From: Tretioscincus oriximinensis
Lineage: Eukaryota > Chordata > Lepidosauria > Squamata > Gymnophthalmidae
Length of the DNA: 64,000 bases
Assembly (NCBI GenBank): GCA_022410635.1
Contig: JAJVDF010000663.1
Location: forward strand, 478,146 to 542,145
Reading direction: 5' to 3'
Made by a program: the position numbers and the translations under genes. Within the stretch, counting starts at the first letter, position 1; each line of letters opens with the position of its first letter. The notes under the pieces were generated by a model that did no database searches, was not told the DNA's origin, and saw only the letters and a program-made list of their open reading frames with translations. Positions 1 through 50,139 of this stretch are shown one piece after another.

Positions 1-6
1 GCCATG
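1..6 (-). other. Possible start codon of an unidentified minus-strand gene leaving the window
   Basis: On the minus strand the window ends in GGCTGCCATGGC, an ATG in a strong Kozak context (G at +4, purine-poor but GCC-rich upstream) followed by only two more bases. A CpG-rich segment with promoter motifs lies just upstream (7-210). The gene itself cannot be named from five bases. The site is palindromic (GCCATGGC), so the plus strand also shows an ATG, but that frame closes after 15 codons. In human the gene downstream of IPO9 is SHISA4; nothing here confirms or excludes it. Confidence 0.3.
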
Positions 7-210
7 GCAGCCTCCCCCCGCCCGCGCGCCGGGCTGCTGATGGAGGACTGAATGAGGCGAGGACTGAATCTGATAGCTCGGCTGGGAGGAGGCGAGGAAG
101 AGGGAGAAAAGGAGGAAGCCAACTACAATCCCCAGCATTCCTCAGGCGCCGCCTCTCGCAGGGAGCTCTTCGGACTTTGAGGGGACTACAACTCCCAGCA
201 TACCATTCAC
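1..210 (-). promoter_or_regulatory. CpG-rich promoter/5' UTR segment with two ZNF143/THAP11-type motifs
   Basis: The first ~60 bases are CpG-dense and GC-rich, then the composition falls to the AT-rich background. Two copies of the ACTACAAnTCCCAGCAT motif typical of ZNF143/THAP11 (SBS-type) sites lie at 122-141 and 185-204, both in plus orientation. Such sites usually lie within a few hundred bases of a housekeeping transcription start. Together with the minus-strand ATG at 4-6 this suggests a promoter firing leftward out of the window. The assignment to a gene is inference. Confidence 0.5.
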
Positions 211-368
211 GCGACTCTTTCTTGAGGGAAACTTGAGAAAAAGGCCAGCTGCTGCTAGGCATATTGCCCGTTTCTTGAATGTGGTCGCGTTTGTTATTCC
301 AGCAAATAAGAAATGCAATGACTCCGTCCCCTGCAAACGTTTCTGCTGAGGGATGAGACTAAAGCAGT

Positions 369-424
369 GATGGCCAACAGGGGACACTCCAGAAGTGCTT
401 GAACTACAACTCCCAACATTCCAT
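369..424. repeat. Short dispersed repeat carrying a third ZNF143-like motif
   Basis: This segment (GATGGCCAACAGGGG... through ACTACAACTCCCAACATTCC at 403-422) is the inverted counterpart of 1771-1825, sharing the order GATGGC(C/T)AAC, ACACTCCAGA, TG(C/T)T(C/T)CTGAAC-like spacing and CACAACTCCCAA. It is therefore a copy of a dispersed repeat, and the motif it carries is repeat-derived. Confidence 0.55.
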
Positions 425-667
425 TTGGTTTAGCAGAGTGGGCTTGTGATCACTCCATGTAGCCAACCCCCGAGCTTCCATGAAGTGTCCCCCACACCTT
501 GCTTTCCTTCCAGTTTCCTGCATTCTTTGCCACAATGTTAACCCAATCCGGTTTTGACAGCTTTCAATATGTTTCTTAGTATTATATATCGGCTTCTGAC
601 AGGAAATGTTATCTACATCCACTGCCACCATTAATCCTCATGAACCCCCACCTTCAGGCCTCAGAAT

Positions 668-860
668 TAGGCTGACCAGATGACCGCTTTTTTGGGGGGG
701 GTGGAAACCCAGTTTTGGAGTCCCTCCTGGTTTTTGCTGAGGAATTTTTTTTCAAAAAATATTTTTTTCTATTTTTTTTAATTTTTTTTCCTCAGCAAAA
801 CCCAGAAAGCACCCAAAGCAGGGTTTTCANCCCCCTAAAAGGGGACATCTGGTCAGCCTA
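668..860. mobile_element. hAT-like MITE (TAGGCTGACCAGATG termini)
   Basis: Terminal inverted repeats TAGGCTGACCAGATG (668-682) and CATCTGGTCAGCCTA (846-860) bound a ~193-base element with T-rich interior and internal complementary pieces (GCTGAGGAA / CCTCAGC). The flanks TCAGAAT and TCTGAAT agree at 6 of 7 bases and may be a decayed target duplication. No coding capacity. Confidence 0.6.
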
Positions 861-1187
861 TCTGAATGATACAGACACGTGTGACTTTTATAATAAATAA
901 ATAAATACCTTTAACATATAACATGTAGGAAACATAACTTCAAAGTTACTTTTATTCTTTTCTTCTCTTCAGCTTAACACTGTCTCAGGTTCGTTTGTAT
1001 ACAGGCCTATCCAGGCCTGTCCTCCCCTCAGGCCTGCTGCTCCAGTTTATTTTACTTAAAGGGAGATCCCAATATTTGATTTCGTCCCTTTGGGGGTTTA
1101 TTCTTAGAAATACCATACAGCTATTTGCTGCTCAGCTGATAATCACTGTTGGGTTTTTTCATTTGGCCTGTATTTCCAGCCTTTATT

Positions 1188-1721
1188 AGACTGACCAGNT
1201 TTTTTCTGAGACCCAAACCGGGGTAATTAATATTAATGCTAATTTGCATATTCATAAATATACAAATGATTCACCAACACGCATTCCCTTCCAAAATTCC
1301 CGCCCGAGAAATCGGTGGATGTGAGAATTTTTTAACTGTGCGAGAATTTTTAAACTGACAATTTTTGGAGTACATCAGAATTTTTTTCTTTTTTTACAGA
1401 GAAGGTGCCTTCAGAAGCTGGCCCCAGTTGCCATAGGCCCCTAGTGGTGGTGCAGCAATTTAAAAAAAAGATAAAAAATGTTTTTTTTGAAGNGTATGAG
1501 AAAGTTTTGAAGTGTGTGAGAATTTTTATTTTTTTACTGAGGGGAGGGTGCCTTCAGGAGCTGGCCTCAGATATCAGAGCCCCCTAGTGGTGCTGCCGTG
1601 AATTCAAAAAAANTTTTTTTTCCTCAGCAAAAACCGGGGAAATGGCGCCCTCTCCCGGGTGGGCGGGGTAATCACCCCAAAACCAGGTTCCCCCCGCAAA
1701 AGGGGGCATCTGGTCAGCCTA
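1188..1721. mobile_element. hAT-like MITE, second copy, with 8-base target duplication
   Basis: Same family as 668-860: left end AGACTGACCAG, right end CTGGTCAGCCTA, and the same GCAAAAACCGGGG / CCTCAGCAAAA interior. Identical 8-base CCTTTATT copies flank it at 1180-1187 and 1722-1729, as expected for hAT insertion. It is 534 bases long and non-coding. Internal tracts of the type GAAnTTTTT and TGAGAATTTTT recur, suggesting internal duplication. Confidence 0.7.
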
Positions 1722-1770
1722 CCTTTATTAACTTTATCATTTCCAGGGCTTAACAGTGCTGGGAGTGGAA

Positions 1771-1825
1771 TGGAATATTGGGAGTTGTGGTTCAGGAACA
1801 TCTGGAGTGTTACCAGTTAGCCATC
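1771..1825. repeat. Dispersed repeat, inverted copy of 369-424
   Basis: Contains TGGAATATTGGGAGTTGTGG, TTCAGGAACATCTGGAGTGT and GTTAGCCATC in the order found inverted at 369-424. The pattern GGGAGTTGTRGTTC...AACATCTGGAG is widespread in sauropsid DNA. Confidence 0.5.
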
Positions 1826-2229
1826 NCTGGACTAAAGCCTGATCCACACATCCACTTATATTCCACAACATTCCACAATAAAACATTGTGCTTATTCCAA
1901 AATATCTATGCTTTATTGTGGAATGAAGTTGCTGAGCATCCAAGCAGTTGTCATCATGAAAAAAACAGTGTAGAAAAAGCAGGCAGAAATACAACTAAGA
2001 ACCATAAAATAGGAAATCTGCTAGGAAGTAGAAAAACAGGAAGCTGGCATTTTGTTGTTGTTTACCTCTGGAACCACGTCTATTGAGGTGTTTAGGTGCA
2101 CATCCCACTTTTTGCATTTTATCTTTTTCCATTAGTAAATCGATTTATTTTTAAGTGATACTCCATAGTTTTCCCAGTGGTAATATATGGCTGCAAGGTC
2201 TGGATCATAAAGAAGCCTGAGCATTAATT

Positions 2230-3420
2230 CGTTGGTTTTTTTTAAATAAAATTTTATTAAACTTTGCAATGTATAGTTATTTCAANTATAGTAAACAAGA
2301 GGACACATACAGCAAGATTATTACAATATGATGTCTAAAAAGCAGGTTAAAAAGAGTATCATTAACTGGTATCATTAACTGGTGCAAACAGCATTCATAG
2401 GGACACCCAGGAACAGAAGAGAGACCCCAAATAAATATTGAAGTAGCACATAAAGGGGAGGCCCCATTGGTCCGGTGATGAAAGTTGAAGGGCAGCATTG
2501 CACACTCATGACATAGTAAACCAAAGTGAATCCCTCCTCACTAAATGTGCAGTGAGAGATTCNTTAACTTTCTGTCTAACAAAACCTTCTGTAAGGAGGA
2601 CCCCACTTGCAGGGAGGAGTCAGATTTAGCAGCTGAGAATCAAGGGGCCCATTTCTCAATAAAGTTATGGTAATCTGATTCCCCCAATAAGTTCGGCTTC
2701 TGTACATTGATTAATTCCATGAGAATTTGGGACCACATCCTGTCAAGCCAACATTTCTTGCTTATAGCTTTCGGTAGTTTCCAACTTTTGGCAAATTGCT
2801 GCCGTAATCAAGCTGAATATCACTCTGTGCTGATTAAGGGACAGATAATAGTCCTTGTTATAGAACAGGAGGACTAGTGCTGGGGTAAGAGATATTTTGA
2901 TAATCAGTATAGTTTTTACTATAGTTTGCACTATGTTCCAGAAAGAAGAAATGGGTGGGCACTCCCATCACACGTGCATGTAACTACTAAGCTCTCCACA
3001 TTCGTTCCAGCATCTAGGACTGTATTATCCATTTTATGAAGTTTGATTGGTATAAAGCACCATTTGTATAATGTTTTGTACAATATATCCCTTGTCAGTT
3101 TGTGAAATGTGATATTTGTTTAAACTGTGGGGAATTTGGTGCCACTCAACATCGTCTAATCATATCGAACATTCAGCTTCCCAAAAGGATGAGAGGAGTC
3201 TAACAAAAGATGATATAGCTTAGCCAAGAGACCTTTACCGTTGGAAGGAAGTCCAATAAGAGTTTGAAAGTGACCAAGTTTCTAGTACCGATATTTTTGG
3301 ACTTTAGTACGTGGATGAAGCAGTGTATAGCCATAGGTAGCCAAGTATCAATTCGTTGACCATTTTCAATTGTGCTGGAAAAGACTTTTGAGAGTTCCTC
3401 AGACTTAAATATGATCAAAT
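2230..3420 (-). mobile_element. L1-like LINE, 3' part, degraded
   Basis: On the minus strand this reads as the C-terminal part of an L1-type ORF2, frameshifted. Pieces around 3000-3080 resemble the YKxLYxWxxxPxKLHKM motif, and 2743-2931 contains ISLTPALVLLFYNKDYY, typical of the ORF2 tail. The left end has a T-rich run (2236-2262), i.e. the poly(A) tail of a minus-strand element. Several in-frame stops and shifts show it is dead. Confidence 0.65.
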
Positions 3421-3429
3421 CANTGAACA

Positions 3430-3750
3430 GTGAAGGAAATCAATCCTAACTATTCAGCGTACTAAAACTGAAGATCAAATACTTTGGCTACATAAAGAGA
3501 ANACAGGACTCTTTGGAAAAGGTCCTGATGCCAGAAACATTGAAGGCAAAATGAGAAGATAAGGCAATAGTGTCATGGAAGCAACAAACATGCGCTTGTG
3601 CAAACTTCAGAAAGAAGTGGAAAACAAAGGAACTTGGTATACTATGGTCCAAGGTGGGAAGCTTACAGCATTTGGAGACTAACAGATGGTAAGCAGCATG
3701 AGCTGTGGTCCAAGGGGTCACAAAGAATCAGACGTGACTGAACAACAACA
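3430..3750 (+). mobile_element. BovB (RTE) LINE 3' end
   Basis: The plus strand shows the characteristic BovB tail: CAATAGTGTCATGGAAGCAAC, AACATGCGCTTGTGCAAACT, TGGTCCAAGGGGTCACAAAG, AATCAGACGTGACTGAACAA followed by CAA repeats (to ~3755). Known BovB ends carry the same succession with GGGTCACGAAGAGTCGGACACGAC. BovB is abundant in squamates, supporting the lineage call. Fragment only; no intact frame. Confidence 0.8.
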
Positions 3751-3759
3751 AATAAAAAT

Positions 3760-4354
3760 CTGTAATAGGGATAAGCAAACACCCCTTTCAGAATCAGAAT
3801 GCTGACTTATGGTACCAGAATACTGATCTGGTATAGTTAAAACTCCTGTTGAAGCTAATTCAACCCACACCAATCAATTTGTGCATATGTGTATACACAC
3901 AAAGGGAATGTGTACACACACACTTGGCCAACAGGCAACAAGAAGTATGATTGAGATGCCCCTGCTTGAATCTCTTGAACATGCCGTAAAGTAATGGATG
4001 GGATACATAGCCATCCTTTCAGCTCTTCTCAAGTCTTTTGTCCAAAATTGTATGGATAAAGCGAAAGTTCTGGATGACTCTGCAGGATCATACGAGCATA
4101 AGATCAGACTACAACGTACTTAATCCAACATTCTGCCTCAAACCAGGTCATATTTGCTTCTCAAACCAGNTCATATTTGCTTCTCAAACAAAGACAAAAC
4201 CATCACCAGCTACTCCCTGCAAATTACCTTTAGAAGCATCTTGCCTCTCTCTCTCTCTCCAACCAAAAGGTAGTACTTAAGTAAACTATTCTAGTATCCA
4301 TTGATGCAGCACCTTTGTTTGACCCCTTATTGAAAACATTGAAGCTAGTGATAA
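3760..4354. other. Unannotated intergenic stretch
   Basis: No gene or recognised repeat. There is a short duplication of CATATTTGCTTCTCAAAC around the N at 4170 and a TCTC microsatellite near 4245-4260. Confidence 0.4.
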
Positions 4355-5560
4355 TCGCCATATAAGAACATAAGAGGAGCCCTGCTGAATCGGACTGGAG
4401 TCCATCTTGTCCAGCATTCTGTCTCACAGAGAGGCCCACCAATTGCATGTGGGCAGTCTGGAACAAAATAAGGTAAAATCTTCAACTGTTCTCAACACTC
4501 TGCATGAGGCATTTCANGAATACTGCCTGTTGCTCCATTTTGAGGCAGTATCAAGACATCCATCCTGGTAGCTGTTTATATCCTTGACTTCCATGAACTT
4601 GTCTAATTCTGTCTTAAAGCTATCCAGGCTGCTAGCTACCACCACCTCTTCTGGAAGTAAATTCCATAGGCCAAAGACCCTCTGGCTGAAAAAAAGAATG
4701 TCTGTCCTCACTCTTCTGCCCATCAGTTTCAAGGAACGTCCCCTGGTCCTAGGGTTGTGTGATAAAGTGAATAGAGAAAAATTATTTTCTCTATCCCATG
4801 CATAATTTTATGAACCTCAATTAGGTCTCTCAAACACCGTCTTTCGAGGATGAAGAACCTAGACGTTGCAGTCAGATTTCATGAGTGGTGCTCCAGTCCC
4901 TCGATCATTCTTGTTGCCCTTTTCTGCACCTTCTCCAGTTCCACAATATTCTTTTTGAGATGTGGTGACCAGAATTGTATACAATATTCCAAACGTGGTC
5001 TTACCACAGATTTATAGAGGCAAACCAACATTTACTGACTTGTTTTCAATTCCTTTCCTAATTATCTCCAACACTGAATTAGCTTTTTTGGCTGCTGCTG
5101 CACACCTTTATTGAATTGTCTACCAACACCCCAAGATCCTTTTCCCGCTCAGTCACAGAAAGCTTTATTCCCATCAATTGGTAGAGGTAATTGGGGTTCT
5201 TTGCCCCAATGTGCACGACTTTGCACCTGCATTTGACCCTTTGTTGCCCACTCAACCAATTTCAATAGATCACTCTGAAGTTCCGTACAATCACTTTCAG
5301 TTTTCACTACCCTGGACAGTTTAGTGTCATCAGCAAACTTGGCTATGTCAGTATTTACCTCAGCATTCAGCTTGTTTATTAATATGTTTAAAAGTAGAGG
5401 TCACAGTACTGAATCCTGNGGGACTCCACTTTTTACCTCCTTCCACCCAGAGAATGTGTCCATTCACTACTACCTTCTGTCTTTTAACCACCTTTTCTGG
5501 TAATAAATTTCACACATTAACGAGTCTTTGGGTGAAAGAATACTGTGTGTTAATGCAATC
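4355..5560 (-). mobile_element. CR1-like LINE, 3' portion
   Basis: On the minus strand the region encodes a broken reverse-transcriptase C-terminus: a frame at 4514-4732 reads through VFGLWNLLPEEVVVASSLDSF, and upstream pieces read as the CR1 block that says residents such as 'YCIQFWSPHLKKNIVELEK' (around 4930-4990, with shifts). The 3' terminus at 4361-4460 is the ATAAGAACATAAGAGGAGCC...CATCTTGTCCAGCATTCTGT sequence shared with the copies at 12118, 27828 and 37190. Dead copy with N's and stops. Confidence 0.8.
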
Positions 5561-5793
5561 TACTATTTCAATTTTAAGATAAAAATAGAACAGACTTTAA
5601 TTAAAGTCCTTTCATTACTGAGAGATTTCAGTAAATTGAGAATTTTGTTTTAACCGAAGTTTTGTATATGATGACACACAGTTAAACCATCACTCTTAAC
5701 ATGCTTACTTAAGAATTCAAACCTCCTGAATGGGGAAAAAACATTCAAAAGGACATATGCAGAATTTTGTTGTGTATGTTATGTTCTACTTAC

Positions 5794-5998
5794 TGGTCTG
5801 CTTGCAGAGGTGTGTAACATAGTTTTCCACTATAATCATCTAAATAATGCTGTTCCTCTCTTGCCTTTAGATGTAATGTCAGACTTCTATGAGAGGCAGC
5901 AGTTCCTGTATAATTTAAACATGGACTGAACACAAAGAGGTTAGGCACTACATTTTGAATAAAGCCAGCTTCATACACATAAGAGAGTTTATTAAGTT
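5794..5998 (-). CDS. Candidate unassigned coding exon between IPO9 and the next gene
   Basis: A 205-base minus-strand segment is open in one frame, from an acceptor with a strong pyrimidine tract (TCTTGTCTTGCTTCTGAG|AA) to a consensus donor (GCAGACCA|GTAAGTAG). The peptide runs from LNKLSYVYEAGFIQ through FVFSPCLNYTGT and LTLHLKAREEQHYLDDYSG to LCYTPLQADQ. A CCTTAAAT-like branch point sits about 25 bases upstream of the acceptor. Start phase 1, end phase 2. I do not recognise the protein. It could be an exon of the leftward gene, a non-coding RNA exon, or chance. No partner exon was found between here and IPO9. Confidence 0.3.
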
Positions 5999-8900
5999 CT
6001 CAGAAGCAAGACAAGACATTTAAGGACAGCTTTCGCTTATATTCCAGAACTTCATTTTTCTTCACCTAATCTCTATTCAGTTTATATAAAAATGAGTATG
6101 TTATATATTCCTTCTTCAAGGAGTTCTGCATGGATGAACTAAGTTGCAATCAGTAGGAGGTATTCTTAAAAATCCATTTTTCAATGTGCAAAGCTTATTC
6201 TTATAACCTAAATCTATAAAACAATTGAATTGATATATATGGACAAGCTATTTCTAGTATACTAAATAACAGCATAATATGCTGTCCTGAGCTATTAACT
6301 CCTGAGTTTGCCCTTTAATTATTTTCAAACATAGAATGAAACAAGATTTGTACAATTTCTTACACAAAACACAAATCACATTTTATGGACGTTTNTTAAA
6401 GATTTTGGAGAACAAGAAAGCGGAAGAAACCATAGGAGTAGAAAAATTTAATGTCTGTTCATTGAAACTGTTTTGCATCACAGATTTTTTTTAAAAAAGC
6501 TGAGTGGTCTTTTGCAAGTTGTTGCTTTCAGCACAAAAAAACCTTAAGTGTTTATTTGTCAACAGTTCACTCAGATATTTTTGGCAAAGTAGTACAAAGT
6601 TTCAAAAGTTGCAAGATATTACAAATATTTGGCAGTGTCATTGATAATTTGGTAAACCACTACAGTATTTTCAGAACTGCAATCCTCAGCTTGTTAAAAT
6701 GGCATTATTCAACGTTTCTGAGCCAGATTCTCATCCCCACCTACTATATCTGTCACAGGGATAAAAGACAGGAATGTTCTTTTATTCTACCTAATGTGGG
6801 CATTGCTAAAAGGATGTTCACTATTCGTAGTCCTGTGCATAAGTTCACAGGAACTTTCTTACATTGGCACAAATAGCAGCACCAAGTTGCAATTTAGACC
6901 AGCCTTCTTTCACTTCTTTGTTCAAGCAAAGAAGGTGCACGTAGACAGATAGTTTTGTTAAAATCAAGACAATGCTATGCAATCGTAAGAGTAGCAGAAC
7001 TCACGTTCTTTTAAAAATGCAATAAATGTTTAGTGATGTGCTATGAATGGTTAAATAACAATTGTATGAATTGATGGTGGAAAATTAAATTGTGTTCTCA
7101 TACCAGTCAGTTTAAAATCACTGATGTGCATTAGGAGACAATTAGCTGTTATTGAAATTAAATTTGTAATGTAGGCAAAACTACACCATTTCTGATGGGC
7201 AATTGCAAATGGATTTGCAAAACGGAAATAGCAATTATGTCAGCATCGCTTTGTATTTCAATGCATCTGTTTTTGTAAACAGGCCTTGAACATTACATAT
7301 GTAAAATCAAGGACAAGTACATGCATATAGTATACACAATTTGTTGGGTCTAAATGTGTCTAGATATTCCGCTCCATAGTAAAAAAAGAGTCTAACAATT
7401 AGCCTTGTACTTCCAATGATTATTTCTCTTATAACACAGAACTTCAGACATCTACTTTAGTTATATTGTATTCCTCCCTGTGTCCCAAGTTACTGAATTA
7501 TTATTATTATTCAAAAACCCACAAGTCAGAGCTATCTCACTCAAATGGATGCTAGCTACATATCTAAAATTGCTAAATTTTAGCTTCTTTTTCCAAGGAT
7601 ATGTAATTAATTCTGAGACAATAAAACATTTTAATATGAATAAAATTATGATGCAGAGCAGATTCCAGTTTTGCAACTCCTAGGAAAACCTTGCTCCACC
7701 ATGCACATAGATCAATAAACATACAAACCTTCTCCACTGTAATTTTATAGAATTATATGAAACCCAAATAACATCTGATAACTCTGAACAAGCATCTGTT
7801 TCTTCCTTTCTTCTGATAAACAATGGAATGTTTCAGTTTAGGGGGAGGAAGGAGAAAAAGTCATTATATTATGATCTATTAATTGTTACATTTTAAGCAG
7901 TAAGTTTCCAATACGTCTACTTTAGAATTCAATTATTCCAGAACAAAGGTGATTGTTTTAAAGCATAGAAGAGAAATAGCTGTCCACATCTAGTGGATCT
8001 TAATAGTATGTACAAGGGAAAAACTAAAGCTGCAGTAATTCTGTTAATAGTCTAGGATCCAGTAAAGAAAGTAGTAATTAAAAAGTAGAGCTGTCTCTTT
8101 CATATGCTAATTTTAAGCAGATAAACAAGAAATATAGTTTTCTTCTCTGAATTTTTTAAAGAAAAGATACAAATGTATGTTTGAAAAGTTTTATTTGAAA
8201 TTTCCCTAAAGGAAGAGAAAGGCATAGAGGTACTGTGAAATCCATCACTGTATTTGTTAGCAGATTAGCCAGTTAAGTATTAACTTTAGTGCCCTATAAA
8301 AATACAGATACTAATTTGTGGACTGCATGTTAAATATTTTGTTTAAATCTCGTGTGTGAGGAAACAAAAAGCCTTGGTGTATGATATTCATGAAGTAAAT
8401 AGACACACTAAATACAGTCAGGATTTTATATTTAAAAAAGTTGGTTGCAAAATCAAAGTTATCAGTAACCACAGGAACTGAGTTTTTTTTTTAACCAAGT
8501 ATGGATGCATGATAGCTTTAGCAAAGAATTCTGGATAGGACAATGCGCAGATGGAAACTATTTATTTCCATCTGTAAATGGAAAAAATGTATTTTTCAGG
8601 TTTAATCCCAGCTCTTGCATTGAAGATGGACTCGATTTTATTCAAGTGTCTGTAAGAAGATGCTGTCTGGTGAGATCGAGACAATTTACCCTGTGTAACG
8701 GAAATACAAAAGAAGAGAATCTTTCCGATTTCATTACACGTCCAAACATTTCAGATAAAAATTTTCCTCATTTGAGTTGTGCTGCAAAAAGTCAGTGGAG
8801 AAGAAAGAGCATGTTTCTGAAAAAGCTCCTGAAAAGTCGATCTGAAGAATAGTGTTCCCATTGTGCAAATCCAATATGCAAAACTCTCAATGCACATCTG

Positions 8901-9086
8901 TTTCAGTTGTCTTGAACCATTTTTCTCTTAGCCTTACATCATGATAAGATAAGGAAAAAGAACTTCAATGTTAAGGTAATCACATTTGTAATGTCTGATG
9001 AATAATGGAAGCCACTTCATAAAGAAGTCACAAAACATGAAATAACTCGAAAGGTATTGCCCAGTTATGAATGTGAATTCCTGGAT
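5999..9086 (-). other. IPO9: Probable 3' UTR of IPO9
   Basis: Follows the IPO9 stop codon at 9087-9089. The stretch is AT-rich, has no recognised repeats and no conserved frames. Candidate minus-strand poly(A) signals (AATAAA, seen as TTTATT on plus) occur near 8565, 8190, 6780, 6550 and 5986. Which one is used cannot be decided here. An ATT microsatellite lies at 7498-7511. If the 5794-5998 segment is a real exon of another transcript, the UTR must end before it or overlap it. Confidence 0.5.
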
Positions 9087-49762
<40,676 letters not shown>

Positions 49763-49763
49763 G

Positions 49764-49791
49764 CTGCCGCCGNCGCCGCCGCCGCCGCCGC
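49764..49791 (-). repeat. IPO9: GGC trinucleotide run in the IPO9 5' UTR
   Basis: On the minus strand GGC repeats (one N at 49773) end two codons before the ATG and are in frame with it, so any upstream near-cognate start would add polyglycine. No upstream ATG exists in that open frame. Confidence 0.7.
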
Positions 49792-50139
49792 TGCGTGCAC
49801 CGAACGACGGCAGGAAAGAAGATACAGGAGAAAGCGCGAGGCAGAGAGGGAAGCGGCGCCCCACGGGTTAAGCGCCGCGGCTGCCACCACTGCGCGCCAA
49901 ACGCGCGAGGCGGCAGATCACGCTCTTTGCCTAGAGAGCGGCGCCGGCCAGGATCCAGCCGCAGCGGTTTACGAAGAGCTCCCCCTGCCGGCGGCCCGAC
50001 GCATTGTGGCGAAAGCCGCCTTCTCTCTCTCTCACGGTGGTGAAAACCAGCCCTAGCTGAGTGAGCTGGCAGGGAATCGAGGTGTTATGCGCACGCGCAA
50101 GCAGTGTCGTGGAGGACCTCCGGAGTAGGGCGGAGCCTG

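Noticed and set aside
1..51. Plus-strand start codon at 4-6
   Set aside because: The frame closes after 15 codons; the ATG is a by-product of the palindrome GCCATGGC.
7461..7683. Overlapping 67- and 71-codon frames on both strands
   Set aside because: AT-rich low-complexity DNA with an ATT repeat; no coding signature.
8505..8852. 115-codon plus-strand frame
   Set aside because: Lies antisense in the probable IPO9 3' UTR; no domain, no upstream promoter features.
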